16,457 nucleotides of DNA. Source: Alphaproteobacteria bacterium (GTDB lineage: Bacteria; Pseudomonadota; Alphaproteobacteria; VGEJ01). The translations under genes were made by a program, and so were the position numbers. Location of the stretch: the NCBI GenBank assembly GCA_016869335.1, contig VGEJ01000020.1, positions 1 to 16,457 on the forward strand, in the 5' to 3' direction. Numbering within the stretch: position 1 is the first letter of the stretch; every line of letters starts with the position of its first letter. Shown piece after piece: positions 7,290-14,380 of this stretch. Under the pieces are notes generated by a model. The model had not been told where the DNA came from, made no database searches, and saw only the letters and a list, made by a program, of their open reading frames with translations.

Positions 7290-8599
7290 CCCACAACGAG
7301 CGCTTCCTCACCGATTTCGCGGCCGTTGCCGCCGACCTGCCGGGCGCGAGCCTCGACTGGCTTTGCCGGGTGCGCAGCGAGGCGGCCGGCCTGCTCGGCG
7401 AGCGGGGGCTGCCGACGCCCAAGGCCGAGGCCTGGAAGTACACCAATCTGCAGCCGGTCGCGCGCCTCTCCCTGCGCCCGGCACTGACCGCGCCGCCGCG
7501 GCCCGATCCGGCGGCGCTGGGCGATCTGAGGCTCCCCTGCGCGTGCTCCCGGATGGTGTTCGTGAACGGCCGGTTCGCGCCCGAGCTCTCGACCATCGGT
7601 GCGGGAGTGCCCGCGGTGTCGCTGGCTGACGCGCTCGTGCGCGAGCCCGGTGCCCTCGCGCCATGGCTTACCCAAGAGCGGGAGGCGGACACCGCGCGCG
7701 CTCTCAACACCGCGTTCGTGACCGATGGCGCCGTGATCCGGGTGCCGGCCGGGCGCCAGGTCGAGCCACCGATCCATCTCATCTATCTCGGCACCGATGG
7801 CGAGACCGGCGCCGCGCGCTACGTGCGGAACCTGATCGCCGTGGAGGCGGGAGCCGATGCGACCATCTTCGAGACCCATGTGAGCGGAGGCGATACCCCG
7901 GCGATAAGCAGCGTGGTGACACAGATCGTGCTCGGCGCCGGCGCCGCGCTGCGCCGCTTCACCTTGCAGCGGGAGGGGGCGGCGCTGAGCCATCTGGCGC
8001 TGACGGAGGCAGAACTCGGAGCAGAGAGCCGGTTCGAAAACTTCGTCGTGTCGGTCGGTGGCCGTCTGGCCCGCGATGAGATCGCCGTCCGGCTGGCCGG
8101 CCGCGGCGCCGCGTGCGTCCTCGAGGGGGTCTACCTCGGGCGCGGCCGCCAGCACCATGACACGACGACCCGGATTCTTCATGCCGAACCCGCCGGTCGC
8201 AGCCGCGAGCACTATCGCGGCGTGCTCGACGGTGCGGCCCGCGCCGTGTTCCAGGGCCGCGTCGAGGTCGCGCCGGGAGCGCTCAAGACCGACGCCTACC
8301 AGCTCAACGAGAACCTTCTCTTGTCGGACGATGCGGAGATCGACACCAAGCCCGAGCTGTTGATCAACGCCGACGATGTGAAGTGCAGCCACGGGGCGAC
8401 CGCCGGGTCGGTCGATGAGGAGGCGCTCTACTACCTGCGGAGCCGCGGCATCGGCGTGCGCGACGCCACCGCCATGCTGGTCGGGGGTTTTGTCGGCGCG
8501 CTCATCGACCACTGGCCCCATGCGGGGGCCGCAGAGACGCTGCGCCGCGCCGCCGCGGCCTGGCTCGAGCCGGTAGTCGCGCTGCAGGAGGCAGCATGA
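7286..8599 (+). CDS. sufD: Fe-S cluster assembly protein SufD
   Basis: SufD (437 aa) is the SufB paralogue that completes the SufBC2D scaffold and helps iron entry. The N-terminal helical part contains PTPKAEAWKYTNLQ. The beta-helix is followed by the conserved ending TDAYQLNENLLLSDDAEIDT, KPELLINADDVKCSHGAT and ALYYLRSRGI. Length and motif order are normal. It overlaps sufC at its start and sufS at its end (ATGA each time), so translational coupling is likely. The middle (about 90-140) is the least conserved part, as usual for the family. Confidence 0.95.
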
Positions 8600-9840
8600 C
8601 CGACAAGGCGGCAGCGGTGCGCTTCGATCCGGTGCGCGCGCGCCAGGACTTCCCGATCTTTCGCCAGCCGATCTACGGCAAGCGGCTGGTCTATCTCGAT
8701 ACCGCCGCCAGCGCCCAGAAGCCGCGCCAGGTGATCGAGGCGATCAAGCACTGCTACGAGGCCGAGTACGCCAACGTTCACCGCGGTGTCTACTATCTGA
8801 GCCAGCGCGCGAGCGAGAACTTCGAGGCCGCGCGGGAGACGGTGCGGAGCTTCATCAACGCCCGCGAGGGGCGCGAGATCATCTTCGTTCGCGGCGCGAC
8901 CGAAGCGATCAACTTGGTGGCGCAGACGTGGGGCCGGGCCAACCTGACGCCTGGCGATGAGGTGCTGATCAGCCACATCGAGCACCACTCCAACATCGTG
9001 CCGTGGCAGATGCTGCGTGATCAGATCGGGTGTGTCCTCCGCGTCGCGCCGGTCGACGACGACGGCGCGCTCATCCTCGAGGAATTCGAGCGGCTGCTTG
9101 GCCCGCGCACCCGGTTGGTCGCCATCACCCACATGTCGAACGCGCTCGGCACGATCACGCCGATCGCCGAGATCATCCGGTTGGCACAGGCGCGGGGCAT
9201 CCCGGTGCTCGTCGATGGCTGCCAGGCGGCGCCGCACATGGACGTGGATGTCCAGGCGCTCGGCTGCGACTTCTATGTATTTTCGGGGCACAAGCTGTAT
9301 GGCCCCTCGGGCATCGGCGTGCTCTACGGCAAGGCGGCGCTGCTCGAGGCCATGCCGCCGTACCAGGGCGGCGGCGAGATGATCGCCTCGGTGACGTTCG
9401 ACAAGACCACCTTCGCGCCGATCCCGCACAAGTTCGAGGCCGGCACCCCCCACATTTCCGGTGCCGTCGGACTCGGCGCGGCGATCGACTACCTCCGCGG
9501 CCTCGATCTCGCGGCGATGCGCGAACACGAGCTGGCGCTGATGCGCTATGCCAGCAAGCGGCTTGGCGAGCTCAACAGCGTGCGCCTGTTCGGCACCGCG
9601 GCCGACAAAGGCGCGATCGTCTCCTTCGACGTCACCGGCATCCACCCGCACGACGTCGGCACGATCATCGACCGCGAGGGCGTCGCGGTCCGCGCCGGCC
9701 ATCACTGTGCCCAGCCGGTGATGGACCGGTTCAACGTCGCGGCGACGGTGCGGGCATCTTTCGGGCTCTACAACACCTTCGAGGACGTCGATGCCCTGAT
9801 CCAGGGCGTGCGCCGGGCGCAGGAGGTCTTCGCCGGGTGA
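8596..9840 (+). CDS. sufS: Cysteine desulfurase SufS
   Basis: SufS (414 aa) is a group II PLP enzyme that takes sulfur from L-cysteine as a persulfide, releasing alanine. The PLP lysine is Lys233 in VFSGHKLYGPSGIG. The catalytic cysteine is Cys371 in RAGHHCAQP. SHIEHHSNIVPW, LVDGCQAAPH and FEAGTPHISG are further family motifs, and the short active-site loop is typical of group II. The start overlaps the sufD stop, and the stop shares one base with the sufU start (TGATG). Its partner here should be SufU, encoded next, because no SufE is present. Confidence 0.97.
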   Translation: MTDKAAAVRFDPVRARQDFPIFRQPIYGKRLVYLDTAASAQKPRQVIEAIKHCYEAEYANVHRGVYYLSQRASENFEAARETVRSFINAREGREIIFVRGATEAINLVAQTWGRANLTPGDEVLISHIEHHSNIVPWQMLRDQIGCVLRVAPVDDDGALILEEFERLLGPRTRLVAITHMSNALGTITPIAEIIRLAQARGIPVLVDGCQAAPHMDVDVQALGCDFYVFSGHKLYGPSGIGVLYGKAALLEAMPPYQGGGEMIASVTFDKTTFAPIPHKFEAGTPHISGAVGLGAAIDYLRGLDLAAMREHELALMRYASKRLGELNSVRLFGTAADKGAIVSFDVTGIHPHDVGTIIDREGVAVRAGHHCAQPVMDRFNVAATVRASFGLYNTFEDVDALIQGVRRAQEVFAG

Positions 9841-10292
9841 TGGATATCCGCGATCTCTATCAGGAGGTGATCCTCGACCATAGCCGGCGGCCGCGCAACT
9901 TCGGCCGTCTCGCGGACGCGAACTGCGAGGCCGAGGGCGACAATCCGCTGTGCGGCGACCGGGTGCACATCTATCTCAGGATCGAGGGCGATCGGGTGAC
10001 CGAGGCGCGCTTCGAGGGACGGGGCTGTGCCATCTCGATGGCCTCCGCCTCGCTCATGACCGACATGCTGCGCGGGCTGGCGCTCGACGAGGTGCGGGCG
10101 CTGTTCCAGCACTTCCACGCCGTGGTCACCCATGGCGAGAGCGCCGAAGCGTGCGACTGGATCGACCTCGACAAGCTCAACGTGCTGTCGGGGGTGCGCG
10201 AGTACCCCGTGCGCATCAAGTGCGCGACGCTTGCCTGGCACACCATGAAGGCCGCGCTCGAGGGCAAGCGCACGCCGGTGCGCACCGAGTGA
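9840..10292 (+). CDS. sufU: SufU, zinc-dependent sulfur acceptor for SufS
   Basis: SufU (150 aa) is IscU-like in fold but in characterised systems works as a Zn-bound sulfurtransferase that takes the persulfide from SufS. DNPLCGD holds Cys38 and Asp40, EGRGCAIS holds Cys63, and RIKCATLAW holds Cys128: the complete metal/sulfur set. An insert of about 20 residues between the second and third motifs, plus the ending LAWHTMKAAL, favours SufU over IscU. The start ATG 9840 overlaps the sufS stop. SufU is best known in Gram-positive bacteria; a sufS-sufU pair in a proteobacterial-looking operon is less common though known, and it replaces SufE. Confidence 0.93.
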   Translation: MDIRDLYQEVILDHSRRPRNFGRLADANCEAEGDNPLCGDRVHIYLRIEGDRVTEARFEGRGCAISMASASLMTDMLRGLALDEVRALFQHFHAVVTHGESAEACDWIDLDKLNVLSGVREYPVRIKCATLAWHTMKAALEGKRTPVRTE

Positions 10293-10315
10293 GCCTGGGA
10301 CGGGAGGGCGCCGCA

Positions 10316-10717
10316 ATGACCGAGAACGTCTCGGTCGGCCTGCCGGAGCAGCTGGTCGTACCCCACCACCTCCGCCACGTGCCGCCGGAGGACGATGTGC
10401 GCGACCCCGAGACCATGGAGGAGTGGGTCGTCGAGGCGCTGCGCACGGTCTACGACCCTGAGATCCCCGTCAACGTTTACGAGATCGGTCTCGTCTACCA
10501 TATCGAGACCGACGAGACCGCGGGCCGCGTCAAGATCTGGCTTACCCTGACCTCGCCGAGCTGCCCCGTGGCAGAAGAGATGCCGGGCATGATCGAGCGG
10601 GCCGTGATGCTGTCGGTGCCGGGCGCCAAGGAGGTCGAGGTCGAGATCGTGTGGGAACCGACGTGGCAGCCGAGCATGATGACAGAGGCCGCGCGCCTTG
10701 AACTCGGTATGATTTGA
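10316..10717 (+). CDS. sufT: SufT, MIP18/DUF59-family Fe-S maturation protein
   Basis: This 133-residue protein has the DUF59 (MIP18) core at about 35-115 with DPEIPVNVYEIGLVYHIE and LTLTSPSCPVAEEMP; Cys83 is the conserved cysteine. SufT proteins assist maturation of Fe-S enzymes, mostly under high demand, and are not essential for scaffold assembly. The C-terminal WEPTWQPSMMTEAARLELGM is characteristic. About 35 residues of variable sequence precede the domain, as in other SUF-linked members. The start is ATG 10316, eight bases after GGGAGG (10302-10307). The 23-bp gap to sufU and 43 bp to the next gene fit one operon. Confidence 0.92.
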   Translation: MTENVSVGLPEQLVVPHHLRHVPPEDDVRDPETMEEWVVEALRTVYDPEIPVNVYEIGLVYHIETDETAGRVKIWLTLTSPSCPVAEEMPGMIERAVMLSVPGAKEVEVEIVWEPTWQPSMMTEAARLELGMI

Positions 10718-10760
10718 CTGCTAGACAACCAGGGAACGCCTCGCGGCGGGAAGCAAAACG

Positions 10761-11099
10761 ATGGCACTACCTAGGGCGATCACGATCACGGATGCGGCGG
10801 CGGCACGCGTCAAGGCGCTGCTGGCCACCCAGGGCGAGCCGGCGCTCGGCCTGCGCGTGAGCGTCGCGACTCGCGGCTGCTCGGGCCTCAGCTATCGGCT
10901 CGATGTGGCCAAGCACAAGGCGCCGCTCGACGAGATCGTCGAGGACAAGGGCGTGACCATTCTGATCGATGCCAAGGCCTGCCTGTTCCTGCTCGGTAGC
11001 GAGATGGACTACGTCGATGACAAGTTGCAGTCGGGCTTCGTGTTCCACAATCCGAACGCGAAGGGGACGTGTGGTTGCGGTGAGTCGTTCCATGTCTAG
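10761..11099 (+). CDS. A-type Fe-S carrier (SufA/IscA/ErpA family)
   Basis: This 112-residue protein binds and passes on an Fe-S cluster from the scaffold to target enzymes. The family opening ITITDAAAARVKALL is followed by the three ligand cysteines: Cys40 in TRGCSGLSY, and Cys104 and Cys106 in GTCGCGESF. LIDAKACLFLLGSEMDYV and SGFVFHNPNAKG are also standard. Position in the operon suggests SufA, but the sequence alone does not separate SufA, IscA and ErpA, so no symbol is given. Start ATG 10761 gives the usual length. It is followed after 21 bp by the ferredoxin gene. Confidence 0.92.
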   Translation: MALPRAITITDAAAARVKALLATQGEPALGLRVSVATRGCSGLSYRLDVAKHKAPLDEIVEDKGVTILIDAKACLFLLGSEMDYVDDKLQSGFVFHNPNAKGTCGCGESFHV

Positions 11100-11120
11100 C
11101 CTGCTCGGGGGCGTACGCCG

Positions 11121-11459
11121 ATGACCTACGTCGTCACGGAGTCGTGCATTCGGTGCAAGTACCAGGACTGCGTCGAGGTGTGCCCCGTGGATTGTTTCTA
11201 CGAGGGCGAGAACATGCTGGTGATCCACCCCGACGAGTGTATCGATTGCGGCGTGTGCGAACCGGAGTGTCCGGTCGAGGCGATCCTGCCGGACACCGAG
11301 GAGGGCATGGAGCGTTGGGTCGAGGTCAACCGCCAGTACGCCGAGGTTTGGCCCAACATCACGCGCATCGGCCCGATCCCACCGGACGCCGACCAGTGGC
11401 GGAACATCCCCAACAAGTTCGAGAAGCACCTCAGCCCCAACCCCGGCAAGGGCTCCTGA
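11121..11459 (+). CDS. fdxA: Ferredoxin, FdxA-type 7Fe (3Fe-4S plus 4Fe-4S)
   Basis: This 112-residue electron carrier carries the FdxA pattern: YVVTESCIRCKYQDCVEVCP, VDCFYEGENMLVIHPDECID and CGVCEPECPVEAI. The cysteine spacing supports one [3Fe-4S] and one [4Fe-4S] cluster, and the C-terminal extension (ERWVEVNRQYAEVWPNIT) is family-specific. It could supply electrons for cluster assembly, or simply be a client of the operon. In many Alphaproteobacteria fdxA sits beside carD; here it closes the suf operon instead. The only terminator candidate is a weak 5-bp hairpin overlapping its stop (11450-11454 with 11464-11468). Confidence 0.92.
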   Translation: MTYVVTESCIRCKYQDCVEVCPVDCFYEGENMLVIHPDECIDCGVCEPECPVEAILPDTEEGMERWVEVNRQYAEVWPNITRIGPIPPDADQWRNIPNKFEKHLSPNPGKGS

Positions 11460-11497
11460 TCGCAGCCCCTCACGCTCCGGTCTGCGCGCGCCCGGCG

Positions 11498-11581
11498 CCC
11501 GCCGAGCGTGCAGAACCTCGTGGCCTGGGAGGTCGCGCCGATCAATGCGCCGGCGAAGAACGTGGCGGCGGTGAGCAGGGT
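11498..11581 (-). pseudogene. Short YeeE/YedE-like membrane protein relic
   Basis: On the minus strand, 28 codons read TLLTAATFFAGALIGATSQA then TRFCTLGG. This resembles the first membrane helix and the RFCTLGA-type cysteine motif of YeeE/YedE (sulfur-compound transport) proteins. The similarity ends at once on both sides and no start is in frame. The 360-bp gap between fdxA and the next gene holds nothing else I recognise. The match is short and by eye, so chance is possible. Confidence 0.4.
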
Positions 11582-11819
11582 TTGCGCCGGACGACGCCGC
11601 CATGACAAGCACGGTGGAGGTGGTTGCAATTGGCTGACACGATGGCGGCGGGCACTTGCGAAAGCAAGTACGCTCGCCTCACGGGCGCTGCGTTCCGCGG
11701 CGCGCCCCGGTAGGCGACGGTGGGGCCGATGCCCGCGCGGCGGCGCGCCGTTGTCGCTGCGCCACGTAGCTGGCATAGTGCCGTTGGCCCTCCGACGTGG
11801 GCCGCCGCTGCAGTCGCCG

Positions 11820-12407
11820 ATGGGGAGACGGGTGGGGGGACGAGCCAGGAGGCGGGCGTGTGCAGGCCTCGCCGCAGGTGCGCTTGCGGCGCTGCTGATA
11901 TGGCAGCCCGCGAGCGCGGGGAGTTGTGCCCGGCCGTCCGATCAGGCCGGGCTCGAGGTTCGTGTCCTCCAGACCGAGCTCATGGTTGCCGCGCTCACCT
12001 GCGCCCAGGCCGAGCCCTACAACGGCTTCGTGCGCAAGTTCCGGCCCGAACTTGCCACCCAGGCGCAGCAGCTCAAGAGCTTCTTCGTGCGCACCTACGG
12101 TCGCCGCGCCCAGCAAGTCCTCGATGGCTTCGTCACCGCGCTGGCCAATGCCGCCTCGGCCCGGACCATCGCCAACCGCGCCCAGTCGTGCACCAACTCG
12201 GCACGCCTGTTCGACGCCACTCTTGCGCTCGGTCCGAAGGAACTGGCGCTATTGGCGGCGAGCCACCCGGCGGCGTCTTCGCATGGCTTCGCAGGCTGCG
12301 CTCCGGCGCTGCAGACCGTTCTCGGGCCACCTAAGCGCAAGCCGCCACGCGGCGAGCAGACTGCCACCGGCGATGCGGCGCCTGAGCGGGTCGCACCCGC
12401 CTCCTGA
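11820..12407 (+). CDS. Secreted four-cysteine protein of unknown function
   Basis: I do not recognise a named function. From ATG 11820 the 195-residue product has a very basic start (nine Arg in 12 residues), a hydrophobic run (about 15-29) and an ASA|G cleavage site near residue 33, so export to the periplasm is likely. The mature part has four cysteines (36, 61, 124, 160), enough for two disulfides. Helical text such as LEVRVLQTELMVAALTCAQA and YNGFVRKFRPELATQAQQLK resembles conserved hypothetical proteins I associate with Alphaproteobacteria. The frame is open upstream to 11508, but that part is Arg-rich noise. No good ribosome site is seen, so the start is uncertain. The tail from about 165 is low-complexity. 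Confidence 0.7.
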   Translation: MGRRVGGRARRRACAGLAAGALAALLIWQPASAGSCARPSDQAGLEVRVLQTELMVAALTCAQAEPYNGFVRKFRPELATQAQQLKSFFVRTYGRRAQQVLDGFVTALANAASARTIANRAQSCTNSARLFDATLALGPKELALLAASHPAASSHGFAGCAPALQTVLGPPKRKPPRGEQTATGDAAPERVAPAS

Positions 12408-12415
12408 GCCGACGT

Positions 12416-12441
12416 GGGGCCGCCGGCATGCCGGCGGCCCC
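12416..12441. terminator. Perfect 26-bp palindrome between convergent genes
   Basis: Positions 12416-12428 and 12429-12441 are exact reverse complements, starting nine bases after the upstream stop and ending 16 bases before the ompA-type stop on the other strand. A GC-only stem at a convergent junction is best read as a bidirectional terminator, though neither side has a T-run. Confidence 0.6.
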
Positions 12442-12457
12442 GCTCACTCTGTCGGGG

Positions 12458-13516
12458 CTACTCGAGGACGATCTTCACCCGCCGGTTCTGCGGCTCGCGG
12501 ACCCCATCCTCGGTCGGCACCAGCGGCTCGCGCTCGCCGCGGGCAGCGATGGCGATGGCGTCGGCCGGGACGCCAAGACGCACGAGCTCGTCGCGGACAG
12601 CCTCGGCGCGCCGGACCGAGAGAGCCTCGTTGTACGCGTCGGGACCGGAGCGGTCGGCGTGGCCGGTCGCCATGATGCGAGTCAGCTCGGCGCTCTGGTA
12701 GTTGGCTGCCGCATCGCGCAGGATGGCGAGCGCCTCGGTCGTCAGGTCATAGCGGTCCCAGTCGAAGAACACGATGTAGTTGCGCACGACCTCGGGCGCG
12801 GGCTCGGGTGCCGGCTCCGGTTCGGGCTCGGGCGCCGGCTCGGGTGCCGCCGCGGCCTGTGGCTCCGGCTCGGGTGGCGGAGGCGGAGGCGGAGGGGCGC
12901 CGAAGCGGAAGCGCACGCCGAGCAGCACGGTGTGGGTATCGCACTGCGCATCCACCGCGGCCCCGGCGAGCGTGTTGAGGTCGGCATCCCGCGTCGCGTA
13001 ATAGCGGTAGTCGGCGAAAATGTCGAAATTGTCATCGAGCGGCACGCTGCCGCCGATGATGCCCTGGAGGGCGATAACCGTGTCTTCGTCGTCGATCGTG
13101 GAGCCGCCGACCGGCCCGACGCCCTCGAAGTTCTCGCGGGCGAGACCGAGGCCCACGCCGAGGTAAGGCGTGAAGCCCCAGTTGACGTCGAAATCGTAGA
13201 GCACGTTGCCCATCAGACTCCACGTATCGACGTCGCCGGTCGCCAAGGCGCCGTTGATCGCATCGACATCGTTGGCCCGCCGCAGCAGCTCGATTTCCGT
13301 GCGTAGCCCGCTGGCAAAGCCGTAGCCAATCGACCCGCCGATCACCGGACCGAGGCCGTAGTCCGCGCTGGCACCGATACCGGCGCCGTCGATGTCGCCG
13401 CTGATCGGCGCGTTGGCTCCGGCACCGAACCCGACGTAGAACCCCTCCTCGGCGACGGCCGCACCCGACAGGGCCAGCAGTGCCGGCGCCGCCATCAGTC
13501 CGTACCGTATGCGCAT
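12458..13516 (-). CDS. OmpA-family outer membrane protein
   Basis: This 352-residue protein has a signal peptide (MRIRYGLMAAPALLALSGAA, cut near AVA|EEG). An eight-stranded beta-barrel domain of about 190 residues with alternating strands such as GFYVGFGAGANAP and FTPYLGVGLGLA follows. A Pro/Glu/Ala linker leads to a C-terminal OmpA peptidoglycan-binding domain: YIVFFDWDRYDLT, ATGHADRSG, YNEALSVRRAEAVRDEL and PQNRRVKIVL. It should sit in the outer membrane and hold the cell wall non-covalently. ATG 13516 was preferred to the longer start at 13546 because it begins the signal peptide and has AAGGGGG just upstream. The linker causes long false frames on the opposite strand. Confidence 0.92.
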   Translation of the reverse strand: MRIRYGLMAAPALLALSGAAVAEEGFYVGFGAGANAPISGDIDGAGIGASADYGLGPVIGGSIGYGFASGLRTEIELLRRANDVDAINGALATGDVDTWSLMGNVLYDFDVNWGFTPYLGVGLGLARENFEGVGPVGGSTIDDEDTVIALQGIIGGSVPLDDNFDIFADYRYYATRDADLNTLAGAAVDAQCDTHTVLLGVRFRFGAPPPPPPPPEPEPQAAAAPEPAPEPEPEPAPEPAPEVVRNYIVFFDWDRYDLTTEALAILRDAAANYQSAELTRIMATGHADRSGPDAYNEALSVRRAEAVRDELVRLGVPADAIAIAARGEREPLVPTEDGVREPQNRRVKIVLE

Positions 13517-13645
13517 GGGCCCCCTTCGGTCCGTGCGACTCCCCACCCGCCATTAGCGGCCGGACGCCGGCCTAGTATCAAGCCCTTGAAAAACAACCCG
13601 TAATCTGGTCAGCACCCTAGCGCCATCGCCGCTACGGGGACTCGG

Positions 13646-13674
13646 TTGACAGCCCTGACCGGGGCGGCGATAGT
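13646..13674 (+). promoter_or_regulatory. Promoter of the rplU operon
   Basis: A perfect TTGACA (13646-13651) is 17 bases from GATAGT (13669-13674, four of six). Transcription would begin near 13681, about 50 bases before rplU. Confidence 0.65.
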
Positions 13675-13680
13675 GCGCGC

Positions 13681-13712
13681 CCCGGCCGGAGCGCGATCCG
13701 CCGGGCGTTTTG
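13681..13712 (+). promoter_or_regulatory. Leader hairpin followed by a T-run upstream of rplU
   Basis: The arms 13681-13690 and 13697-13705 form about nine base pairs with one bulge and a six-base loop, followed by GTTTTGTTG. The layout is that of an intrinsic terminator, yet it lies between the promoter and rplU. It could be an attenuator or a ribosomal-protein feedback leader, or a stabilising 5' hairpin. Confidence 0.45.
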
Positions 13713-13729
13713 TTGCGCGGTGATTTATC

Positions 13730-14056
13730 ATGTTCGCTATCATACGGACCGGTGGCAAGCAGCACCGGGTAGCGCAGGACGCCGTGGTTGTGGTTGAGAA
13801 GCTGACCGCAGAACCCGGGTCGCGCGTTGCGTTCGAGGATGTACTGCTGGTGGGCGGTGACGGCGTGGCCCGGGTCGGTTCACCGCGGGTCTCGGGCGCG
13901 CGCGTCGAGGCCGAGGTGCTGGCCCAGGAGCGGGCGCCTAAGGTAATCGTGTTCAAGAAGAAGCGCCGACAGAACTACCGGCGCAAGCGCGGACACCGGC
14001 AGGCACAGACCAGAGTGCGAATCACTGGCATCGTGGTCGAGACCGCGGGAGAGTAG
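13730..14056 (+). CDS. rplU: 50S ribosomal protein L21
   Basis: L21 (108 aa) binds 23S rRNA in the large subunit. MFAIIRTGGKQHRVAQDAVV, then FKKKRRQNYRRKRGHRQAQT and VRITGI, are diagnostic, and the length is normal. ATG 13730 is the family start; the stretch before it is AT-rich (TGATTTATC) with no strong ribosome site. rpmA follows after three bases, so the two large-subunit proteins are made together. Confidence 0.97.
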   Translation: MFAIIRTGGKQHRVAQDAVVVVEKLTAEPGSRVAFEDVLLVGGDGVARVGSPRVSGARVEAEVLAQERAPKVIVFKKKRRQNYRRKRGHRQAQTRVRITGIVVETAGE

Positions 14057-14059
14057 GCG

Positions 14060-14317
14060 ATGGCGCACAAAAAGGCAGGCGGCAGCTCGCGCAACGGCCG
14101 GGACTCGGCCGGCCAGCGGCTCGGTCTGAAGAAGTTCGGCGGCGAGACGGTGGTGCCCGGCAACATCATCGCGCGCCAGCGCGGCACGAAATGGCATCCC
14201 GGCCGCAATGTCGGCATCGGCCGCGATCACACCCTGTTCGCGCTGATTCCCGGGCGCGTCGCTTTCCGTGAGAGGAGTGCCGGGCGGATCGTCGTTTCGG
14301 TCGAGCCGGCGAGCTGA
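14060..14317 (+). CDS. rpmA: 50S ribosomal protein L27
   Basis: L27 (85 aa) lies near the peptidyl-transferase centre, where its N-terminus contacts tRNA. MAHKKAGGSSRNGRDSAGQR and LGLKKFGGETVVPGNIIARQ, then GTKWHPGRNVGIGRDHTLFA, are unmistakable. The mature N-terminus starts directly with AHKK, so the Firmicutes-type cleaved extension is absent. It is followed by 63 bp of GC-rich sequence without a gene before obgE; a short GC hairpin there lacks a T-run. Confidence 0.97.
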   Translation: MAHKKAGGSSRNGRDSAGQRLGLKKFGGETVVPGNIIARQRGTKWHPGRNVGIGRDHTLFALIPGRVAFRERSAGRIVVSVEPAS

Positions 14318-14380
14318 GCCTTCGGGCGCGGCGGCGCCCCCGAGCGTGACGCGGGCGGTGGCCGTGCCGCCGATGCGACC

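Noticed and set aside
11450..11468. GGGCT/AGCCC hairpin at the fdxA stop as operon terminator
   Set aside because: Only five base pairs with a nine-base loop, overlapping the coding end and without a T-run; too weak to call as a feature.
11508..11819. Upstream extension of the secreted four-cysteine protein
   Set aside because: It would put about 100 Arg-rich, unstructured residues before a good signal peptide, so the start at 11820 was preferred.
12428..13306. Plus-strand 292-codon frame with Gly/Arg runs
   Set aside because: Antisense to the OmpA-type gene; the Gly-rich stretch is the reverse of its Pro/Glu linker.
13558..13572. GGCCGG/CCGGCC hairpin upstream of the ompA-type gene
   Set aside because: Short self-complementary GC repeat, expected often at this base composition; no clear role.
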